NCBI GenBank assembly: GCA_910579615.1
Contig: CAJTUA010000003.1
Span: 217,542 to 281,541 of the forward strand
Direction: 5' to 3'
DNA: 64,000 nucleotides
Origin: an uncultured Lachnospiraceae bacterium
GTDB taxonomy: Bacteria > Bacillota > Clostridia > Lachnospirales > Lachnospiraceae
Under the pieces are notes generated by a model that did no database searches, was not told where the DNA came from, and saw nothing but the letters and a program-made list of their open reading frames with translations. This document shows positions 7,615-16,556 of the stretch, piece after piece (position 1 is the first letter of the stretch; each line of letters begins with the position of its first letter). Position numbers and translations under genes: made by a program.

Positions 7615-9468
7615 TTATGATTCTAGCGGTTTTCCCAGATTCTTGATAAATCCGGCATCCGCAAGTGCGATGGTGCACAGCAATGCGCCCCAATGGTAGA
7701 ACCTGTCGCTGTTTCCGGAATCGCAGCCCTCCCCGGTGATGCTGTTATAGTTTTCGTGCACATGCCGGTGCTCCCGCCATTCCTTGCGAAACAGCGCGGC
7801 GGATTTTTCGGCAAGGTCATGGCGGACATCGTTCAGCTCTGTCTGTGTCAGTGCAAGATAAACCAGAAAGTTCAGCGGTGCCCATACCCGCCCGCGCCAG
7901 TAGTCCTGCTCCGGGTATGCGGCATCCTTGCGCGCGATGGAGGGCAGCATCCAGTCGCCATAAAATTCTGCCGGGTTGTAGTAATGTTCATCTGCCATGC
8001 GGCGCTGACGTACCTGCGAAACATGAGGGGAGAAAAGCGCGTAAAAATTGGCAGGCGAGATGCGGCGGGAAAACGCTCCTGTGTCGGTGCGGCGGTTATA
8101 ATAAAAGCCGTTTTCCTCGTCCCAGAGATTTTCCAGACCGCTACAGGCTTTTTCCATCCTCTCTTGTAATTCCGGGATATCCTCGAAACGGCCAATCAAT
8201 TTTGCCAGTTCCATCAGGGAACGGCAGTCCAGGATATATAGCCCGGTCAAGCCGACATCCTCAAGCTCAAGCCGGTTTGTTTCCGGGTTAAACGGCACAC
8301 CGTCATACATAGGGGAATTGTCCAGACCGCTTTCCAGTGCTGCCCCATAGGTGGCATGAACGCCTTCCGTTTCCCAACGGTTTCCGAACAAAACAGGGAT
8401 TTTTTCGCTGCCCCAACACAGTGCGCCGTCCGGGTTCATGCGGTGTCCGGCAAACCAGCGGTTCCATCGGAGCAGGTCGGCGTACATATCCTCCACAATC
8501 CATTTTTCGCCCAGTATCCGGTAGGTTTCTAATAGCATGGCGCTGCCGACGGGCGGCTGCGAACGGTCGGCGCTGACCTGGCCGGTGGCATAGGAAAAAT
8601 TTGGAACGAATCCTGCTTCGGTCTGTTCGTTGAGGATTTCGCGCAGATTGCTGTATGCAAGATTTGGGCAGCCAAGGCTTGCCATAAAGCCGGCAAAGAA
8701 ATTGTCCCAGCAAAAAAGCACATAGCCGCCGCTGTTAATGCTCCAAAGCCTGCTGACAGGCGAGATTACCCTGTTGTTTTTTGCATCGTAGATGGTATCC
8801 CAGGACAGGGCACATTCCATGGCTTCATACATATCATGCAGTGCGCCGTAACGGGATGTTTTTTCATAATATGTAAGGCGGTGGGCATTTACCAGCGCCT
8901 GTGCATCCGCAAGGCTGCGGCGGATGTTGGTGGAAAATGCGACAGGGGCGTCCAATGTGACGGACAGAAAGGCTGTCTGTACCGGGATGTTCGGGTCTGA
9001 CATAGCTTTCCCAGTGGTATAGATGGTTCGTACCCCGGCGGGTGTGTGGGCAATCAGTGTCTGCCCGCGCCGTTCCACCCATCCGTCGCGCCCCCAGAGG
9101 AAACCACCCTCGAGCACCAGCATTGCAGGGCGGATTTGCTTTGTGACCGGCGTGACCAATAAAATCAGTTCATCCTCCTCGACCGCCGATTCCACACGGA
9201 TTTCCATGTCGCACCATTGCAGCGTCATCTCGGTATAAGAGCCGTCAAATGCGTGGGGACCGGGATATGCCGTTTCGGCTGGTGTGCGGGCATAGCCTTC
9301 TGGAAAACGCCCGACCAGGGTTTCTTTCAGATAATGTCCGTTGCGGTATTCCTTCAGTGCGATATTGAGTGTAAGACCTTCCGGCATATGGACGTGGGAG
9401 AGGACGCTGCGCACATTCCAGGTGTGCCAGCCATTCAAATACCCGCGCTTCATTTCTGTGTAATTCAT
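7615..9468 (-). CDS. MGH1-like (alpha/alpha)6 glycoside hydrolase
   Basis: A 617-residue protein without a signal peptide. The N-terminal third is beta-rich and the rest is a toroid typical of GH63/GH37/MGH1-like enzymes, with CWDNFFAGFMASLGC, GFVPNFSYATGQ, SQPPVGSAML, YWRGRVWAPLNFL and the closing region HENYNSITGEG. A strong AGGAGG lies ahead of the ATG at 9468. The family contains trehalase-, glucosidase- and mannosylglycerate-hydrolase-like enzymes; the substrate is not readable. Operon partner of the GH30 lipoprotein, so it probably trims the imported product. Confidence 0.82.
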   Translation of the reverse strand: MNYTEMKRGYLNGWHTWNVRSVLSHVHMPEGLTLNIALKEYRNGHYLKETLVGRFPEGYARTPAETAYPGPHAFDGSYTEMTLQWCDMEIRVESAVEEDELILLVTPVTKQIRPAMLVLEGGFLWGRDGWVERRGQTLIAHTPAGVRTIYTTGKAMSDPNIPVQTAFLSVTLDAPVAFSTNIRRSLADAQALVNAHRLTYYEKTSRYGALHDMYEAMECALSWDTIYDAKNNRVISPVSRLWSINSGGYVLFCWDNFFAGFMASLGCPNLAYSNLREILNEQTEAGFVPNFSYATGQVSADRSQPPVGSAMLLETYRILGEKWIVEDMYADLLRWNRWFAGHRMNPDGALCWGSEKIPVLFGNRWETEGVHATYGAALESGLDNSPMYDGVPFNPETNRLELEDVGLTGLYILDCRSLMELAKLIGRFEDIPELQERMEKACSGLENLWDEENGFYYNRRTDTGAFSRRISPANFYALFSPHVSQVRQRRMADEHYYNPAEFYGDWMLPSIARKDAAYPEQDYWRGRVWAPLNFLVYLALTQTELNDVRHDLAEKSAALFRKEWREHRHVHENYNSITGEGCDSGNSDRFYHWGALLCTIALADAGFIKNLGKPLES

Positions 9469-9492
9469 TTTTTCCTCCTTTCGCCTTTTGCG

Positions 9493-9522
9493 TTGACTTT
9501 TATATTATTTTACCATTATAAT
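9493..9522 (+). promoter_or_regulatory. Promoter of the broken AraC gene
   Basis: TTGACT (9493-9498) and TATAAT (9517-9522) with an 18-bp spacer, about 57 bases ahead of the ATG at 9580. It lies in the divergent gap to the MGH1-like gene. Confidence 0.6.
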
Positions 9523-9579
9523 ATTGTCTGTGTAAATTCTGTTTTTGCGAAAAAATAGCATATTTCTTGGAAGGTGCCT

Positions 9580-10101
9580 ATGGATGACCAAATGAGGGAG
9601 AACCGTTTGCGCGGGAGCGATGCGTTTCCGTTTGTATTATATGAGATGCCATATAAAGGACAGCCGGTTTTGGCGGCGTGCCACTGGCAGGAGGATATGG
9701 AAGTTTTGCTTGTCAATCGCGGGGAAATCGAATTGACCCTTGGGGGTGTGCCGGATGTGCTTCATGCAGGGGCGGCCGCCTGCATAAATCCGGGGCAGCT
9801 CCACAGTTTTCGCGGACTGACCCCGGATGCAAAGTGCGATATATTTATTTTCCCTTTGCAGCATTTGCTGTTTGCGCAGGAAGACCATGCCCAGCTCCGG
9901 TATCTGAGGCCTTTAGCGGAAGGAAAGCTGGGGTTTCCGCTGTATCTGCCGGAGGGGAGCATGGCGCAGCAGCTTATCCGGCAGGCATTTTATCCGGCAA
10001 TTCCGCGATGCAAGGGGGATGACGCCGTATGTCTACCGCAAAATGTATGAGGCGGGGAAAGCCGGGGTGGGAGCACAAAACACAGAGCCTGACTCTTTGT
10101 G
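9580..10101 (+). pseudogene. AraC-family regulator with deleted DNA-binding domain
   Basis: The N-terminal cupin of an AraC regulator is clear (VLYEMPYKGQPVLAACHWQE, then CINPGQLHSFRGL), starting at ATG 9580 behind GGAAGG. Near 10015 the frame shifts. In the next frame GMTPYVYRKMYEAGK follows, which is the extreme C-terminus of AraC proteins (compare GMTPSEYRK). Nearly all of the double helix-turn-helix, roughly 100 or more residues, is therefore missing, and the junction is out of frame. The remaining protein would be a 157-residue sensor without DNA-binding ability. The gene is divergent from the MGH1-like/GH30 operon, whose former regulator it probably was. Confidence 0.82.
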
Positions 10102-10141
10102 AGCCAGTATTTTAATGATTGATTATTTCTTTGGAGGTGAC

Positions 10142-11242
10142 ATGCAAAACGAAACCTACGAAATTATGCACCTGAATCGGAAGGTTGCCCGCATTGACCA
10201 GGGCGGGCATTGCAAAATATATTACAAATCCTTTATGCCATATAATCTTTGTTTTGAGGAACAGGACGATATTAACACATTGGCAGACAACATCACGAAT
10301 TTTTATTCCTGGTGCGCGGCGAGGCTTTTTCCGTCGAACCGAAAATACGCAAAAGAGATTTTAAACAGTGCAGGAATGACGCAGGTGGCAACAAACCGGG
10401 AACGGGCGGAAACCGCGCTTACCTACCATTGCGCATCGCTGACGGATGTTTTCTGGGTCAGGTGTATCGGGGAGAAAGCTTTGTTTTGTGATGTCAATTT
10501 ATACGACAATTATCTGGAACAGTCTTGTGTTGATATTGCATTAAAAGGGCGGCGGCGTAACGCCTGTGGCGGGTATCTGGCAAGGGATTTTGCGACAGGC
10601 GGGCATTTTCCAAAAGCATGGCAGCGCAAAAATGGTGCTTTTCGGCTGCTGAAGGGCGGCGGGGAAGACGTGGTGGAGCGGGAACTGCTTGCAAGCCGGA
10701 TATGCAGGTGTTTTAATGTTTCCCAGGTGCTATATGAGGAAGATTTTTTGGATGGGGAGAAGGTTGTTGTAAGTGACAATATGACTTCAAAGGAGTATTC
10801 CATCGCAACGTTAAAAGCATTTGAGATTTGTTCCGGAAACCATGGCAGGGATACAAGGCAGTGCATCCTGCAATTGGATAGTTACAATTATTATATGATG
10901 AATATTATCGATTATCTGGTGGGAAATACAGACAGGCATGGGGAAAATTGGGGCGTTTTCGTTGATAATTCCAACAATAAACCGATTTGTTTACATAAAC
11001 TGATGGATTTTAACCGGGCATTTGATTCGTATGGCACGATGGAAGGTGCGGATTGCCAGACCGTTTTTGGGATGAATATGACGCAGAAAGAGGCGGCGCT
11101 GCAGGCGGTGGGAGAGGTTGGGCTAAATCAGGTGCGCGAGGTGGAAGAAAGTCTGTTCGCATATTTTCCGCAGTATTATGGGATGTTTGTGCGGCGGCTT
11201 GCGCTGTTAAAGCAGGAACAGAGGCGGCGGAAAATGAGATAG
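10142..11242 (+). CDS. HipA/CtkA-like protein kinase
   Basis: A 366-residue protein whose catalytic centre NTDRHGENWGVFVDN and following LMDFNRAFDS match the HipA-type Ser/Thr kinase fold (catalytic Asp in TDRH, metal-binding Asp in DFN). The glycine-containing nucleotide region may be GAFRLLKGGGEDVVERELLA. GGAGGTGAC immediately precedes the ATG at 10142, so I prefer this over the ATG at 10115. There is no adjacent HipB antitoxin, so it resembles the stand-alone CtkA-like group rather than HipAB. Function is inferred from motifs only; it may act as a toxin or signalling kinase. Confidence 0.72.
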   Translation: MQNETYEIMHLNRKVARIDQGGHCKIYYKSFMPYNLCFEEQDDINTLADNITNFYSWCAARLFPSNRKYAKEILNSAGMTQVATNRERAETALTYHCASLTDVFWVRCIGEKALFCDVNLYDNYLEQSCVDIALKGRRRNACGGYLARDFATGGHFPKAWQRKNGAFRLLKGGGEDVVERELLASRICRCFNVSQVLYEEDFLDGEKVVVSDNMTSKEYSIATLKAFEICSGNHGRDTRQCILQLDSYNYYMMNIIDYLVGNTDRHGENWGVFVDNSNNKPICLHKLMDFNRAFDSYGTMEGADCQTVFGMNMTQKEAALQAVGEVGLNQVREVEESLFAYFPQYYGMFVRRLALLKQEQRRRKMR

Positions 11243-11319
11243 CACGCGGTGAATCAAAGCGCGCAGGGCAAAAGAGGCGACAGGGCAATTTCAATTAAGA
11301 TTTTTTCCATTGCTTATGC

Positions 11320-11325
11320 TATACT
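11320..11325 (+). promoter_or_regulatory. Extended -10 promoter for the araC-clpP pair
   Basis: TGCTATACT gives an extended -10 (TGn plus TATACT at 11320-11325) 46 bases ahead of the ATG at 11371. No good -35 is visible, as is usual for this promoter type. Confidence 0.5.
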
Positions 11326-11370
11326 GAAATTAAGCATTGATGGAACTTTAATCAATCAGGAGGTCTCGGG

Positions 11371-11850
11371 ATGGAAGAAAAAAGCATGGCGAAGGAAATG
11401 CTTGTCAGAAAAATCAGAAATTACATTGAAACGAATCAGGCAGAAGAACTTTCGCTGAACAAAATTGCATCAGAACTGAATTATTCCAAATTTTACATGG
11501 AGCGGGTATTTACAGAAACCACAGGAATGACAATCTGCAAATATATCCAAACGTGCAGGCTGAATGCGGCGGCAGAACAGCTTGTTCAAACCAACCGCCC
11601 AATCATCGACATTGCGTTGGAAGCGGGCTACAACTCACCGCAGGCATTCACACAGGCGTTCCGGCGCATGTATCTGTGTCCGCCGCGGGTTTACCGGAAA
11701 AATGGAGCCGGGCAGCAGGCAAAAACTATGTGTATAAGGATGTTCCGGGAAAAAACATATGCGAATGGAAGCAAAGCGCGGGGGAAAAACATTTATATGG
11801 GAACATGCCGCACGGCATTCATTTTTGAGGAAGGCAGGTGGGCGGCATGA
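11371..11850 (+). CDS. Single-domain AraC-type regulator (MarA/SoxS-like)
   Basis: A 159-residue protein starting directly with the double helix-turn-helix: ELSLNKIASELNYSKFYMER and PIIDIALEAGYNSPQAFTQAF, ending in CPPRVYRKNG near residue 110. There is no sensor domain. The remaining 45 residues are basic, low in recognisable features, and end in FIFEEGRWAA; they could be the scar of a lost effector domain. An AGGAGG site precedes the ATG. Its TGA overlaps the ATG of the ClpP gene by four bases, so the two proteins are translationally coupled. Confidence 0.85.
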   Translation: MEEKSMAKEMLVRKIRNYIETNQAEELSLNKIASELNYSKFYMERVFTETTGMTICKYIQTCRLNAAAEQLVQTNRPIIDIALEAGYNSPQAFTQAFRRMYLCPPRVYRKNGAGQQAKTMCIRMFREKTYANGSKARGKNIYMGTCRTAFIFEEGRWAA

Positions 11851-12443
11851 GCACAATCCCGTATGTGATTGAACAGACAAGCCACGGCGAGAGAAGCTAT
11901 GATATTTTCTCAAGGCTTCTTTCTGACCGCATTATTTTCCTGGGGGAAGAGGTAAGCGCCGCGTCAGCGCAGTTAGTTGTCGCCCAAATGCTTTTTCTGG
12001 AGGCGCAGGACCCCAAAAAGGATATCCAGCTATATATCAACAGCCCCGGCGGTTCCATCACGGCAGGGCTTGCGATTTACGATACGATGCAGTTCGTCAA
12101 ATGTGATGTTTCCACCATCTGCATTGGTCTGGCGGCGAGCTTTGGCGCGTTTTTGCTGGCGGGTGGGGCAAAGGGGAAGCGGATTGCACTCCCGAATGCG
12201 GAGATTTTAATCCATCAGCCTGCCATAAGCGGGAACGGCGTGCAGGGGCAGGCGACGGATATCAAAATTGTTTCTGACAATATCCAGAAAAGTAAATCCC
12301 GCCTGAACCGGATTCTGGCGGAAAATACCGGGAAGAGTGTGGAACAGATTGCGGCGGATACGGAGCGCGACCATTATATGAGCGCACAGGAGGCGTTGGA
12401 ATACGGGCTGATTGACGAGATATTAAGGAACCGGAAAGAATGA
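11847..12443 (+). CDS. clpP: ClpP-family ATP-dependent protease subunit
   Basis: A 198-residue serine protease of the ClpP family. The catalytic triad is present: S98 in LAASFGAF, H123 in ILIHQP, and D175 in ERDHYMSA; LYINSPGGSITAGLAIYDT is the family signature. Length and spacing match normal ClpP. I chose the ATG at 11847 that overlaps the regulator stop. It is not next to clpX or tig, so it is likely a second, accessory ClpP whose partner unfoldase would come from elsewhere. Coupling to an AraC regulator suggests stress- or signal-controlled production. Confidence 0.92.
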   Translation: MSTIPYVIEQTSHGERSYDIFSRLLSDRIIFLGEEVSAASAQLVVAQMLFLEAQDPKKDIQLYINSPGGSITAGLAIYDTMQFVKCDVSTICIGLAASFGAFLLAGGAKGKRIALPNAEILIHQPAISGNGVQGQATDIKIVSDNIQKSKSRLNRILAENTGKSVEQIAADTERDHYMSAQEALEYGLIDEILRNRKE

Positions 12444-12469
12444 GATTTTAAAAGCTGCTTGAAAATCAT

Positions 12470-13435
12470 TCACACAGGTTCCTTCCACTGATACCCTAAG
12501 CGTTCCGCCTGCTTTAAAAACGGGATTTTCTCCGGAATCCCGTAACGCTCTGCAATGCCGCACCGGACGAGCCATTCATAATTGATGCCGAATCCGTGCG
12601 GCCTGGTTTCGTACCGGAAACCTTCGAGATTTCCATGTTTTTCCATATAAGAAAGAATAGGCTGATATACAAGCCTTGTATTTTCTTCCAGATAGGATAC
12701 GCAATTTTCAAGGATGCCTTTGATTTTTTTGTGGTATAAATCCGGTAAAATTCCGGTGCTGTTTTCGGTTTGCGCCTGGACGGCAGGAGATACCGGAACG
12801 GCGTGGGAAGAACCTTCCGGGAACAGGGGCTCATACACCTTTTTAAAAATTTCCGGATTTATTCTTTTCGCCTGTGGAATCAGCTCCCGCTCCGGAATTT
12901 CCCGGTTTTTAAAAATTTCAATCCATGCGATGTTTTCTGCAATCATCGGGATAAAATAAATTGTGTTTGCGATATTTTCCTTCACATAAAAATTTTTCTC
13001 TGCTTTATTCAGGTAATAGACAGCCCCAGAAAATCCCAGCAGCATTTCTTTTTGCCTGTCCACATCACCGACATAGAAAGCATCCTCCATCCATTCGTCC
13101 AACATCAAATCCTTTGAAAAAATTTTCGTGCATTTGCTGAATGCCTTCCACATAAAATCATCGGCGCGCATTGTTCCGGTAAATTCTTTGAATGCGGTCA
13201 GGGTGTACACGTTCAGCACGACGCACATTCCATCTTCCAGTAAGGTGTAGCATGGTTTTCCCCTGTAGCCGTCATCAAGAATCACCGCAATCTGGATGTC
13301 CGACCATTCCCAGAGCTTGTCATGGCTTGCGCTCCCCAATAAATATGCGGCAATGCACTGACGGTTCTCAAACAACTGTGTTTTTATTTTTTCTACGATG
13401 ATGCTGCATTTTTCTTTCAAATCCTGATGTGCCAT
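12470..13435 (-). CDS. Nucleotidyltransferase-like protein
   Basis: A 321-residue protein with the nucleotidyltransferase start motif: hydrophobic helix, then LLGSASHDKLWEWSDIQIAV at residues 32-51. The GS pair is present (34-35), but the metal-binding Asp-x-Asp reads D46-I-Q48, so the second Asp is missing; a pair of Asp follows a few residues later. The rest is helical. The start at 13435 follows AAGGAG; a longer frame to 13504 would overlap the UvrA-like gene end and has no site. It follows the UvrA-like gene by 65 bases on the same strand. Antibiotic adenylation is possible for this fold, but the altered motif makes that doubtful. Confidence 0.62.
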   Translation of the reverse strand: MAHQDLKEKCSIIVEKIKTQLFENRQCIAAYLLGSASHDKLWEWSDIQIAVILDDGYRGKPCYTLLEDGMCVVLNVYTLTAFKEFTGTMRADDFMWKAFSKCTKIFSKDLMLDEWMEDAFYVGDVDRQKEMLLGFSGAVYYLNKAEKNFYVKENIANTIYFIPMIAENIAWIEIFKNREIPERELIPQAKRINPEIFKKVYEPLFPEGSSHAVPVSPAVQAQTENSTGILPDLYHKKIKGILENCVSYLEENTRLVYQPILSYMEKHGNLEGFRYETRPHGFGINYEWLVRCGIAERYGIPEKIPFLKQAERLGYQWKEPV

Positions 13436-13500
13436 AATATTTTCTCCTTTCCGGGCAAGGGTTGAAATCAAATCGTTTCTTCGTCTGGCGGATAAATTTT

Positions 13501-16451
13501 TCACACTTTCCGTCTCAGATATTCCGCCGTTTTTGAATTCCCATACGCTAACAACTGTGACGGTGTGCCGGAAAATACCACATTCCCGCCGTGTTTGCCG
13601 GCACCCGGTCCCAAATCAATAATATAATCCGAACTTAAAATCATATCCGTGTGGTGTTCCACCAATACAATGGTATTCTGGGCTTCTATGATGCGCTGCA
13701 TAACTTCCCTGATTCTGCTGATATCCTTTGCGTGAAGCCCAATGGTGGGCTCATCAAAAATATATAGCAAATCCTTTTTATTTTTGCAGCGGCTCATCTG
13801 TTTTGCAAGCTTCATTCGCTGCGCTTCTCCGCCAGAAAGGGTATTTAATGGCTGCCCCAACTGCATGTAGCCCAAGCCCAAATCACATACCAACATGATT
13901 TTTTCCTGAATATTTTTTTGCTGCGCAAAGAAAACAGATGCCTCCGAAAAGGTCATATCCAATACCTGCTTTATATTTTTGCCCTGATATTTCACGGACA
14001 GAACCTCGTCGATATATTGCTGCCCGCTGCATTCGGAGCAGACAATTCTTGTTTCCCCGAAATATTGGATATATTTTTCAATGTACCCTTTTCCCTTGCA
14101 CGCGGGACATGCTCCTTTCGAGTTGAACGAAAAATATGCTTTTTTATCCTTCATTTCGCACCCGTCTGCTATGCTCTGTGAAAAAAGGGTTCGGATGGCG
14201 TCAAACAAATCAAGGTATGTCGCGGGAATGGAGGTGCTTTTTCCGTTTTGCAGTGACTGGTCAATGCAAATAATATTTTTGACTCTGTCAAAGCCCTCGA
14301 TTGCCTGGTATTTGCCCGGTACCATATGGCTGTTTTGCCGCTTGGAACAAAACGCTTTATAAAGCACTTCGTATACGATGGAGCTTTTGCCGGAGCCGGA
14401 TACGCCCGTAAAACAGGTGATTTTATGCAGGGGAATTTCTATGTCTGCGTTTTTTATGTTGTTTGCTTCGATTCCGAATATTTTGATGGAGGATGTTTTT
14501 TGCGTTGTGGCGGAAGGATGGTTTCCTGCCACCTTGTCTGCTGAGACTTTTTGTATTTTGTCTGCGGATATATTTTGGGATATTTTTTTCGGTGAAATAC
14601 GCTCGGGCATTTCCGCCGAGAAAATATATTCCGATTTTCCGGAAAGATATTTTCCAATCAGGGAATTTGGATTTTCCCGCAGCTGCTGCGGGCTTCCTGC
14701 CGCGATAATTTCCCCGCCGTCCACGCCTGCGCCCGGTCCCAATTCAATAATGTAATCGGCGGCGCTTATCACATCAAAATCATGCTCTATGGTAATCACC
14801 GTATTGCCTTTTTCCAGAAGTTTATGGATGACATGGATGATTTTTTGGTTGTCCGTTCCATGCAATCCGTCAGTCGGTTCGTCAATGATATAGGTAAGCC
14901 CGACCAACCCGGAGCCGACCTGGCTCGCGATTCGCAGGCGTTGGTATTCCCCGCCGGAGAGGGTATCGATGCGCCGGCCAAAGCAGAGGTAATCCAGTCC
15001 GATTTCTGCTATCAGCGCCAAACGCTCTTTTAGCGCATCGACAATTGGTTGGGATACCTCATTTCCTGCAATCTGCCGGGAAAATTCCAGTAGTTCAGAA
15101 AACTCCATCCTCCCCAACTGTGCATAGTTTTTTCCGTTCAGCGTGATATAATTTTTGATTTTTTTTAGGCGCGTTCCGCCGCAGGAGGGACATTCCTCCT
15201 CATGCATGTATGTCTTGAAAAAATGCTCCTGTGCGGGCGTTGGTGTTTCGGGGGAATTTTGCATATCCTGATATAATTCTTCGATTCGTGTCAGGATTCC
15301 CTGGAAACGGATGAATTTGCCTTCCTTTGTCAGGTAATTTGGCAGCGCTTTGCCATAGCCCTCCGGTCTTTGGAGCAAAAAGCTTTCCTCCCCGGAGCCA
15401 TACAGAATTAATTTTTTTGCCTCTTCGGACAGCTCTTCGTATGGCGCGTCAAACGGGAATCCGTAATGGCAGGCAAGGCTGTAAAGGCTCATGTAGGAAT
15501 ATGGGTGGCTCATGGAATAAACGTCCGGGAAGAAGGGTCCTTGCCGGAGTGTCTTTTTTGGGTTTTTGATAACCTTTGACGGGTGGACAGTTTTCTTTAT
15601 CCCGCTTCCCGTGCATTCTGTGCAGGCGCAGGAAATATCATTGTAGGAAAAATCGGATGCTTCCATGGCAGCAGCCATGAGATGGTGCTTCGGGCATCCG
15701 TGTTTTTCATAGAAATCCTGTATCCTTTCGCTGTCGGCTCCGCTTAATCGTATGGAAAGGTATTTATCCCCGTGTCGGCTTGCGTTTTTTAAGCAGTTCA
15801 CATCACTTTTATTCAGTGTGGTATTTGCCTGGAAACTGCCTTCTACAACCAGGATAAATTCAATATCGCTGTTGATTTCGATAAAATCCCGGAGACGGAA
15901 TTTTTCATTTTCTATGTAGATATAGCGGTAGCCTTTCTGCCGCAATGCTTCGATTTGCCCTGCCCGGTCGCTTCGTTCGGTAAAAAATAAGGGAAGCTTA
16001 CTTCGACAACTGTCTGCGGCGGCAGGGCTTCGAGGTCTTTTGCGAGGGCGGGCACGCTGCTTTGTGCAAATGTTTTATTGCAGCAAAGACAGCGGCATTG
16101 CCCGTGCATTGCCATTAGGTTTCTTACAAAGGAGCCGATGTTGGTGTAGGTTCCGATTGTGGAGCGCGGGTTATGGTTGGGCTTTATCTGTTTCAGGCTG
16201 ATAACAGTAGATAAGCCCTCGATGCTTCCTGCTTTTGGCTGTTTCATTTTCGGGCTGAATATTTTTTCCTGGTCAGACATGCAGTCCAACAATTTCCGCT
16301 GTGCCGATGCGTAAATCACATCATAGGCAAGGGTGGATTTTCCGGAACCGCTCACACCGGCGATTACCGTATGTTTATAATATGGGATTTCCACGTTAAT
16401 ATTTTTCAGGTTGTTTTCATTTACCTGTTTTAAACGAATTGCATTTGTCAT
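13501..16451 (-). pseudogene. UvrA paralogue (dual ABC ATPase), frameshifted
   Basis: Two frames together encode an about 980-residue UvrA-like protein. The first (16451-15912) has Walker A GVSGSGKSTLAYDVIY. The second (from about 15985 to 13501) has zinc-type cysteines (CACTECTGSG, CPSCGG), LSGGEYQRLRIASQ, TYIIDEPTDGLHG, a second Walker A GVSGSGKSSIVYEV, CPACKGKGY with CSECSG, LSGGEAQRMKLAKQ and LYIFDEPTIGLH. The shift lies at a run of six A (15982-15987 on plus). Correcting it gives a continuous FFTERSDRAGQIEALRQKGY. Either a recent mutation, a sequencing error, or slippage. Such UvrA paralogues act on DNA or in drug tolerance; this one follows a MerR/GyrI-like regulator. Confidence 0.85.
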
Positions 16452-16556
16452 ATGCGCATCGGCCCCCTGTTTTATAATGTTTGTTTGAGGTTTTTTTGGG
16501 AATATTATTTCTGCTTTATTCTACATATGCAGGATATCTCTGCGTTTTTTGGGGGA

